Assembly (NCBI RefSeq): GCF_000711895.1
Contig: NZ_JONO01000011.1
Location: 1-64,000 of the forward strand
Length of the DNA stretch: 64,000 nt
Reading direction: 5' to 3'
From: Photorhabdus australis DSM 17609
GTDB taxonomy: Bacteria; Pseudomonadota; Gammaproteobacteria; Enterobacterales; Enterobacteriaceae
Shown here: positions 57,495-64,000 of the stretch, one piece after another
How positions within the stretch are numbered: position 1 is the stretch's first letter
Layout: every line of letters starts with the position of its first letter
The notes under the pieces: model-generated
What the model was told of the DNA's origin: nothing
The model's database searches: none
What the model saw: the letters and a program-made list of their open reading frames with translations, nothing else
Translations under genes and position numbers: made by a program

Positions 57495-58388
57495 ATGTCT
57501 CTGGCGGCTCTTTATATCTTCTGTCGCTTCGCTCATTTTGTGGCAGTTATGTTGATGTTTGGTCTCAGCATGTTTACTGTCATGTTAGTTCCTGCTCGCC
57601 TCTCTGTCCTAATTGATGTTCGTCTTCGTTTGGGGATAATTATCAGTACAATTGTGGCATTCATAACTACGATTGGTTGGTTGGTGATACAAGCGGGGCT
57701 AATGGGAGATGGCTGGCAGGATACTTATGATCTGGAAGTTTGGTTAGCAGTTCTGAGAACAACCTTTGGCAAAGTCTGGCAGTGGCAAATATTGATTTCA
57801 ATAGTTACTACAGGGTTCTTGTTTATTAATAACCAAAAGACCAGAAATATTCTAATGTTAATTGGCTCGGCCATTTTATTATCCTGTCATGCTTTTATAG
57901 GACATGCAGTGATACATGATGGGATGTTGGGTATTCTTCATCAGATTAACCAGATAATTCACTTATTAAGTGTAGGGTACTGGTTTGGTGGATTATGGCC
58001 GTTTTTGTTATGCCTGCAACTTTTGCGTATGCGGAATGAACTCGCTGTAGAGTTGGATAAACAGGTTATGATTTCTATGATGCGTTTTTCCACCTATGGC
58101 CATATTGCAGTAATTCTTATCATCGTTACAGGTATAATAAGTAGCTTGATTTTGCTCCCGGGTTGGCCGGAGTATAGCGGTACTGAATATCAGTCAATGC
58201 TATGGCTGAAGATAGTGCTGGTAGCTGCTATGGTGATGCTTGCATTGATTAACCGTTATATCTTGGTTCCTAAACTAAGACAGCCTGGCCGCTATCAACT
58301 GCTGATTATCAATAGCTGGATTGAAATTATTTTTGGAGCGTTGGCTTTATTATGTGTTGCTGTTTTTGCTACTTATCAGCCGATTTGA
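57495..58388 (+). CDS. yebZ: CopD-family copper transport membrane protein YebZ
   Basis: A 297-residue inner-membrane protein with about eight hydrophobic helices. His residues suited to copper handling occur in FCRFAHFVAVML near the start, SCHAFIGHAVIHDGML and HQINQIIHLLSVGYWFGGLWP. It follows yobA closely and matches E. coli YebZ. The downstream yebY was separated by an ERIC insertion of 127 bp. Confidence 0.92.
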   Translation: MSLAALYIFCRFAHFVAVMLMFGLSMFTVMLVPARLSVLIDVRLRLGIIISTIVAFITTIGWLVIQAGLMGDGWQDTYDLEVWLAVLRTTFGKVWQWQILISIVTTGFLFINNQKTRNILMLIGSAILLSCHAFIGHAVIHDGMLGILHQINQIIHLLSVGYWFGGLWPFLLCLQLLRMRNELAVELDKQVMISMMRFSTYGHIAVILIIVTGIISSLILLPGWPEYSGTEYQSMLWLKIVLVAAMVMLALINRYILVPKLRQPGRYQLLIINSWIEIIFGALALLCVAVFATYQPI

Positions 58389-58398
58389 CTTTTTTAAC

Positions 58399-58525
58399 TA
58401 TACCCAATGGATTTCAAGATGCATCGCGACGGCAAGGGAGCGAATCCCCAGGAGCATAGCTAATTATGTGACTGGGGTGAGTGAGTGCAGCCAACAAAGA
58501 GGCAACTTGAAAGATAACAGGTATA
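58399..58525. repeat. ERIC repeat between yebZ and yebY
   Basis: 127 bp with GCGAATCCCCAGGAGC and GTGACTGGGGTGAGTGAG, the classical ERIC core sequences, framed by TATACCC and GGTATA. It lies within the copper operon, so it is probably transcribed and could fold on the mRNA. Confidence 0.96.
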
Positions 58526-58561
58526 ACAACTTGTTTCAGTAGGTGTTATTTATGCAGTTGA

Positions 58562-59088
<527 letters not shown>

Positions 59089-59196
59089 GATAAGAAATAA
59101 TGTTATTGAGCTAAGCCGCGTAGCGTGACATTTGACTTAATAAGTGTCATTTCTGGCTATTTATTATCCAAAAAGTTGTTCAAATGTAATATGTCA

Positions 59197-59208
59197 GCTA
59201 CGCTTTAA
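59197..59208 (+). promoter_or_regulatory. SigmaS-type -10 region of sdsR
   Basis: GCTACGCTTTAA matches the extended RpoS -10 (CTAYRCTTAA-type). It sits just before the predicted sdsR start. Confidence 0.7.
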
Positions 59209-59210
59209 GT

Positions 59211-59306
59211 TGTAAGTTGTTTTACGTCTCAATGACACTTTTAGCGCACGGCTCTTAAGAGCCATTTTCCCTAGGCCGAGTAGAGGAGTCAACTCGGCCT
59301 TTTTTT
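59211..59306 (+). ncRNA. sdsR: Small regulatory RNA SdsR (RyeB)
   Basis: The sequence ACTTTTAGCGCACGGCTCT, then AAGAGCCATTTTCCCT, then a terminator hairpin CCGAGT ... ACTCGG followed by seven T, closely matches E. coli SdsR. Two stems are visible: GGCTCT/AGAGCC and GGCCGAGT/ACTCGGCC. SdsR is an Hfq-dependent, RpoS-controlled RNA that lowers mutS, ompD and other mRNAs. It is located next to yebY as in E. coli, with a sigmaS-like promoter. The 5' end is estimated from the -10 position. Confidence 0.9.
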
Positions 59307-59325
59307 GTCAGAAGCTTTGCGGACA

Positions 59326-59568
59326 TCAGACTACCCTCATAACCCATGCATGGTTTTGTTTGTCATAATGTTTTCTGTACAACAGAATCTGTTTGTCGTT
59401 TAGTAAGGCGGGGATACTGGTATGTTCATCCCAGCCATCTAGTTGCATACAAAGTTCGCGGTCGGAATTGCAAGGAATACTAATGGTAGTATCGTCTCCT
59501 GCGGAAGGTTGAGACAGAATAGCATCATCAATTTCGTAGCTGGAAATTCTCAGTTTTGTCTGGTTCAT
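59326..59568 (-). CDS. yebV: YebV-family small protein
   Basis: An 80-residue soluble protein matching E. coli YebV: ISSYEIDDAILSQPS, TISIPCNSDRELCMQLDGWDEHTSIPALLN and HAWVMRV. Function unknown; E. coli yebV is reported as heat/phosphate responsive. Two conserved cysteines are present. It is convergent with sdsR. GGAGCC lies before the start. Confidence 0.9.
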   Translation of the reverse strand: MNQTKLRISSYEIDDAILSQPSAGDDTTISIPCNSDRELCMQLDGWDEHTSIPALLNDKQILLYRKHYDKQNHAWVMRVV

Positions 59569-60191
59569 GATGGCTCCTTAATTTCAATTAACAGGTACGA
59601 CCAGTGAGGCCATCATTTGAGAATAGATCAAATGACTGAGATTGCCAGTAATAATATTTCCAGAATTGAATAATCGTTAGATGATATTGCTGTTATAACT
59701 ATCTGTACTAAAACTTAGTTTTGTAATATTGTTTTTTTCATCTTCGTCATTCTTTGGACTTTTCCACATTCAGTAGGAAATATTTTATTTTAGTGTAATT
59801 TCTGGAGCAAAAAGTGTTAATGACAGAATGGCAAATCTAATAATTCTACGGATAAATTGTTTGAATGTTTTACTTTTCGTTACTCTGCTGGTCAGCATCT
59901 AGATAAAATGTGGGCAGAATACAGTCTGATTTTTATTGCTAAAAGGGTATAGCGGCTCTTACAGGTGCATTATACTTCTTATTAGCTGTACCTTTTGATG
60001 TTTTGCTAATGAGCGTGATATCTCGCTAACCTTGATAAACGCGCAATAAATATAATAAAGAATATCTTAATAGAGACAGTAAAAAATTTACGTCAGTGAG
60101 GCAGGCTGTTAACCTTATTGTTATGGGCATTTGATATTTTTTTGATATAAAAATAGAGATGCATTTTGTAAATTTCATCGGATAGGTCAAT
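59569..60191. other. Intergenic region upstream of msrC
   Basis: About 620 bp with no open frame of note. In E. coli rsmF and yebST lie near here; no trace of them was found. Nothing else recognised. Confidence 0.45.
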
Positions 60192-60689
60192 ATGAATAAA
60201 AATGAGTTCTATCGAGATCTTGTTGGAGACTTAAAAGCTTTGTTGTCTGGTGAGTATGACTTAATAGCGACGCTCGCCAATGCTAGTGCATTGTTGTATG
60301 AACGTTTACATGACGTTAACTGGGCTGGTTTTTATCTGATTGATGGTGATACGTTGGTTCTGGGGCCATTTCAGGGGAAGGTTGCCTGTGTCAGAATACC
60401 TGTTGGTAAGGGAGTATGCGGAACTGCTGTATCAGAAAAGCGAATTCAACGTGTTAATGATGTCCATGAATTCCCTGGTCATATTGCCTGTGATGCTGCT
60501 AGTAACGCTGAAATTGTGTTGCCGTTGATCGTTAACGATAGAATCATTGGTGTATTGGATATTGATAGCGTGATTTTTCATCGGTTTGATGAAGAAGACG
60601 AATTTGGCTTACAAGCCCTTATTGATGGGCTATGTGCTCATTTAGAACAGTGCGTTGTGCCGAAATATGTTGAGTTGAATGTAACTTAA
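60192..60689 (+). CDS. msrC: Free methionine-(R)-sulfoxide reductase MsrC
   Basis: A 165-residue GAF-domain enzyme reducing free Met-R-sulfoxide. The three conserved cysteines are Cys66 (GKVACVRIP), Cys76 (GKGVCGTAV) and Cys100 (GHIACDAASN), equivalent to those of E. coli fRMsr. A conserved NDRIIGVLDIDS block follows. It lies upstream of proQ as in E. coli. Confidence 0.95.
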   Translation: MNKNEFYRDLVGDLKALLSGEYDLIATLANASALLYERLHDVNWAGFYLIDGDTLVLGPFQGKVACVRIPVGKGVCGTAVSEKRIQRVNDVHEFPGHIACDAASNAEIVLPLIVNDRIIGVLDIDSVIFHRFDEEDEFGLQALIDGLCAHLEQCVVPKYVELNVT

Positions 60690-60784
60690 CATATCGATAA
60701 CGTGGCATTTATCAGCAACGCTATTATAATGACGCCAGTTCATGCCTATGCTGGTTGGCAAAACCGTTGTAATCAGGAAATTTC

Positions 60785-61492
60785 ATGGAAAATCAACCTA
60801 AGTTGAATAGTAGTAAAGAAATCATTGCTTTTTTAGCTGAGCGCTTTCCGCTCTGTTTCGTCGCTGAAGGTGAAGCTCGTCCTTTAAAAATTGGTATCTT
60901 TCAGGATATCGTTGAACGTATTCAGGACGAAGAATGCTTAAGTAAAACACAATTGCGTTCCGCCTTGCGTTTGTATACATCAAGCTGGCGTTACTTGTAT
61001 GGTGTGAAAGAAGGGGCGCAGCGTGTTGACCTTGATGGTAACTCGTGCGGTGAATTGGAAGCGGAACATATTGAGCATGCTCTTCAGCAACTGACTGAAG
61101 CCAAAGCGCGGGTCCAGTCACAGCGTGCAGAGCAAAGAGCCAAAAAACGTGAAGCTGAAAATACAGCTGCCGGTGAAAAAAATGATCGTCCGGCAACTAA
61201 AAAGCCAACTCCTCGTCGTCGTGCTCATAATACTGAAGGAGAAAAACGGCAGCCACGTCAACAAAATCGACCTCAGAAACAAGCACGTAAACCTGCTGCT
61301 AATAAACTTAGCCAACCTGCATCGACTCAGATTGCTGATGTTTCATTGCTGAAAATTGGCCAGGAAATTAAAGTTAGAGTAGGTAAGAGCTCGATGGATG
61401 CCTCTGTGCTTGAAATCGCTAAAGATGGTGTACGGGTGCAATTGCCTTCCGGTTTGGCAATGATTGTACGCGCAGAACATTTACAGTTCTGA
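60785..61492 (+). CDS. proQ: RNA chaperone ProQ
   Basis: A 235-residue RNA-binding protein. The FinO-like domain covers about 1-120 ([29 protein letters not shown]), a highly basic linker follows (about 125-185, [20 protein letters not shown]), and a Tudor-like C-terminal domain ends the protein (about 185-235, [22 protein letters not shown]). It binds structured sRNAs and mRNA 3' ends, and affects the transporter ProP. prc follows 19 bp after the stop. Confidence 0.96.
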   Translation: MENQPKLNSSKEIIAFLAERFPLCFVAEGEARPLKIGIFQDIVERIQDEECLSKTQLRSALRLYTSSWRYLYGVKEGAQRVDLDGNSCGELEAEHIEHALQQLTEAKARVQSQRAEQRAKKREAENTAAGEKNDRPATKKPTPRRRAHNTEGEKRQPRQQNRPQKQARKPAANKLSQPASTQIADVSLLKIGQEIKVRVGKSSMDASVLEIAKDGVRVQLPSGLAMIVRAEHLQF

Positions 61493-61511
61493 TACGGAGG
61501 CCAACCCAGGC

Positions 61512-63563
61512 ATGAACAAATTCGTCAGACTGGCTTTTGTCTTAGGCGTTTCAATTTTTGGTACTTGCTATGCAAATACAAACAGTCCAGCAGCGGTTCC
61601 TGTTCGTATTAAACAACTGCCTATATTGGAGCAAGAACCTCAGCATTCAACTGTGAGCGAGCGGGTAACATCCCGCTTCATTCGTTCCCATTACCGTCAA
61701 TTTAATTTAGATGGTGACTTTTCAGCAAAAATATTTGACCGTTATCTCAATATACTGGATTACAGCCACAATATATTGTTGGCGTCAGATGTAACTCAGT
61801 ATGCTGATAAGAAAAAATTGTTAGGCCAGGAATTGGAAAGTGGGAATCTGGAAATCCCATATGACCTGTTTAATCTGTTACAGAAACGCCGTTTTGAGCG
61901 TTATCAGTATGCTTTATCTCGTCTTGAGCAGCCAATGAATTTTGATGGCAACGATACGATTGATATTGATCGGTCTAAAGCCCCTTGGCCGCAGAGTGTA
62001 GAAGAGCTGAATAGACTTTGGGATGCTAAAGTTAAATATGATTGGCTTAATCTCAAGCTCACAGGTAAAGATGATAAAGAAATTAAAGAAGTGCTGATTA
62101 AGCGCTATCAGTTTGCGTTAAAACGTCTGACACAAAGTCAGAGTGAGGACGTTTTTCAGCTGATTATGACTGCGTTTGCCCGTGAGATTGACCCTCACAC
62201 TAATTACCTTTCACCACGCAATACTGAGCAGTTTAACTCAGAAATGAGCCTGTCCCTTGAAGGCATTGGTGCTGTTTTGCAGATAGACGATGACTACACT
62301 GTCATAAATTCTATGGTTGCTGGTGGTCCTGCGGCTAAAAGTAAAGCGCTAAAAGTGGGAGATAAGATTATCGGTGTCGGTCAGTCAGGGAAGTCAATGG
62401 TAGACATTATTGGCTGGCGTTTGGATGATGTGGTTGCACTGATTAAAGGCCCTAAAGGTAGTAAAGTACGGCTTGAGGTTATTTCTGATACGAAAGGGGC
62501 GAAACCACGTACTATCACTTTAACTCGTGAACAGATCCGTCTGGAAGACCGGGCAGTGAAGATGTCAGTTAAGACAATCGGTAAAGAAAAAGTAGGGGTG
62601 CTTGATATCCCAGGTTTTTACGTTGGCTTAACTGATAATGTTAAGACTCAATTGCAAAAACTGACTAAGCAGCATGTTAGTGCTATTGTCATAGATCTGC
62701 GTAGTAATGGTGGTGGTGCACTGACAGAGGCAGTTTCTTTGTCTGGCCTGTTTCTTCCAAGTGGCCCAATAGTGCAAGTCAGGGATAATAATGGGAAAAT
62801 TCGTCAGGATTCTGATACTGATGAAGTGGTCTACTATAAAGGACCTCTAGTTGTTCTGGTAGATCGTTTCAGTGCATCTGCTTCTGAGATTTTTGCCGCA
62901 GCTATGCAGGATTATGGGCGAGCTTTGGTGGTTGGAGAGCCAACGTTTGGTAAAGGTACTGTTCAGCAATATCGTTCTTTGAGTCGTATTTACGATCAAA
63001 TGATGCGTCCTGATTGGCCATCATTGGGTTCTGTTCAGTATACAATTCAGAAATTCTATCGTGTAAATGGCGGTAGCACTCAGCGTAAAGGTGTGACTCC
63101 TGATATTGTAATGCCAACGGGTGTTGATCCAGCAGAAACTGGGGAAAGTTTTGAAGATAATGCTTTGCCTTGGGATAGTATTCCTCCCGCTCGTTATACT
63201 GGGTCTAAAGTTATTGCCGCGTTAGTTCCACAGTTAAATGTGGCTCATAATGCTCGTATTGCAGGTGATCCAGAATTTAAGTATATCAATGAGGATATTG
63301 CTCGCTATAAAGCGATGAAAGAGCGTAAAAATATTGTTTCTCTGAACTATGCACAAAGAGAGAAAGAGAATAAAGAAGATGATGCTTTGAAATTGAACCG
63401 GATTAATGATCGTTTTAAACGAGAAGGAAAGAAACCATTAGCTTCACTGGATGATTTACCTAAGGATTATCAAGGACCAGATCCATATCTTGATGAATCA
63501 GTGAAGATTGCACTTGATTTGGCACATCAGCCTGCTGAGAAAGTGTTAGCTCAATCTAAGTAG
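61512..63563 (+). CDS. prc: Tail-specific protease Prc
   Basis: A 683-residue periplasmic S41 protease. Signal peptide (VRLAFVLGVSIFGTCYA), PDZ domain (about 235-325, LEGIGAVLQIDDDYTVIN), and the catalytic domain with IDLRSNGGGALTEAV and FSASASEIFAAAMQDYGRALVVGEPTFGKGT, where the Ser (SAS) and the Lys (GKG) form the dyad. It removes C-termini from periplasmic proteins such as FtsI and MepS, with the adaptor NlpI. Start at ATG 61512 gives the E. coli length; GGAGG lies just after the proQ stop. Confidence 0.96.
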   Translation: MNKFVRLAFVLGVSIFGTCYANTNSPAAVPVRIKQLPILEQEPQHSTVSERVTSRFIRSHYRQFNLDGDFSAKIFDRYLNILDYSHNILLASDVTQYADKKKLLGQELESGNLEIPYDLFNLLQKRRFERYQYALSRLEQPMNFDGNDTIDIDRSKAPWPQSVEELNRLWDAKVKYDWLNLKLTGKDDKEIKEVLIKRYQFALKRLTQSQSEDVFQLIMTAFAREIDPHTNYLSPRNTEQFNSEMSLSLEGIGAVLQIDDDYTVINSMVAGGPAAKSKALKVGDKIIGVGQSGKSMVDIIGWRLDDVVALIKGPKGSKVRLEVISDTKGAKPRTITLTREQIRLEDRAVKMSVKTIGKEKVGVLDIPGFYVGLTDNVKTQLQKLTKQHVSAIVIDLRSNGGGALTEAVSLSGLFLPSGPIVQVRDNNGKIRQDSDTDEVVYYKGPLVVLVDRFSASASEIFAAAMQDYGRALVVGEPTFGKGTVQQYRSLSRIYDQMMRPDWPSLGSVQYTIQKFYRVNGGSTQRKGVTPDIVMPTGVDPAETGESFEDNALPWDSIPPARYTGSKVIAALVPQLNVAHNARIAGDPEFKYINEDIARYKAMKERKNIVSLNYAQREKENKEDDALKLNRINDRFKREGKKPLASLDDLPKDYQGPDPYLDESVKIALDLAHQPAEKVLAQSK

Positions 63564-63911
63564 AGCAATAGATTAAATAATCAGCTTAATAATGCCCAAT
63601 ATCGTTCATCTTAGATGCTTTGAGCGAATGGTATTGGGCTTTCAGTATTTCAGTATATTAAGCGCTCATTTTTTAGACGGTTGTTATTTTTCGGGAAGGA
63701 TGAGCTGTTTCACAATTTCCTTGTGTTGCCTGGTGCCAAAGTATTTTGCTTAACCAATTGGTGTTAGGCTAATGTTAGTTTTTTACGGTTTTGTAAAGTT
63801 GTGTTGGTTTTATCGTTTGAAAAGTTAAAAAGCTTGAATATTGCAAGAATAGCCTTATTTATAGGATAGCTCTGAAGTGTATTGATTATTAATATAAGGA
63901 AGCCCATTTTT
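63564..63911. other. Intergenic region prc-htpX
   Basis: About 350 bp. Holds a terminator-like hairpin at its left and the htpX promoter at its right; I do not see a clear CpxR or sigma32 site by eye. Confidence 0.4.
63594..63640 (+). terminator. Terminator-like hairpin after prc
   Basis: GCCCAATATCGTTC pairs with GAATGGTATTGGGC at 12 of 14 positions across a loop of about 20 bases, then TTTC. Confidence 0.55.
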
Positions 63912-64000
63912 ATGATGCGAATTGCTTTGTTCCTCCTCACTAACCTTGCTGTTATGTTGGTGTTTGGGATAATACTTTCTCTGACAGGAATTCAGGGAAG
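63912..64000 (+). CDS. htpX: HtpX membrane protease, N-terminal start only
   Basis: The first 29 codons of an M48 membrane protease: [20 protein letters not shown] is nearly identical to the E. coli HtpX start and forms the first membrane helix. AAGGAAG precedes the ATG. The window ends before the zinc site. HtpX is a heat- and envelope-stress-induced quality-control protease acting with FtsH. It follows prc as in E. coli. Confidence 0.93.
   Translation, partial: MMRIALFLLTNLAVMLVFGIILSLTGIQG

Overview
The window looks like chromosome of an entomopathogenic enterobacterium of the Photorhabdus/Xenorhabdus group, most likely Photorhabdus. This rests on protein sequences and gene order that are clearly enterobacterial (hda, bepA, perM, bcp, gcvR, dapA, bamC, purC; tmcA, ypfN, dapE; guaBA; manXYZ-yobD-mntP-rlmA; holE-yobA-yebZ-yebY-sdsR; proQ-prc-htpX), on low-GC intergenic DNA, on many full-length ERIC repeats, and on abundant IS debris. 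The genus is inference; no rRNA gene is present.

Layout. 1-2.1 kb is a junction: the 3' end of a phage-tail-like gene, a 963 bp serine-recombinase element bounded by 82 bp inverted repeats, and a PTS EIIC gene cut off by that element, with its EIIB partner. 2.5-10.6 kb is core: hda (apparent CTG start), arsC-like, bepA, perM, bcp, gcvR, dapA-bamC, purC. 10.6-19.2 kb is accessory: two overlapping ABC-exporter genes forming a predicted asymmetric heterodimer, a decayed MacB permease and TnpB tail, and, on the opposite strand, a radical-SAM gene coupled to a Tat-signal protein with a leader-like helix and a Thr/Val-rich segment. A shortened copy of that protein is coupled to a small membrane protein. 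This is the best candidate for an undescribed peptide- or protein-modification system. 19.3-27.8 kb is core: yeaL, tmcA, ypfN, an M15 peptidase, dapE, yffB, narP, maeB.

28-34.5 kb looks like a haem/iron locus: a ChaN-like lipoprotein, a Fur box, a TonB paralogue, an oligopeptidase B carrying a signal peptide, and a TonB-dependent receptor. 34.5-39.2 kb holds xseA and guaBA. 39.3-44.4 kb is a small island of IS66, IS982 and IS630 pieces with a DUF2971 protein, an intact-looking yefM-yoeB toxin-antitoxin pair and a DUF2335 two-gene unit.

44.7-64 kb returns to core: rlmA, mntP (with a yybP-ykoY Mn riboswitch and a strong Fur box), yobD, a nested pair of ERICs, manZYX, sdaA, nudL-pabB, yoaH, yebF, pip, holE, ftnA, yobA-yebZ-yebY (copper-type), a 17 bp x 5 tandem repeat at the yebY stop, the sRNA SdsR, yebV, msrC, proQ-prc and the start of htpX. 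No tRNA, rRNA or CRISPR array was seen.
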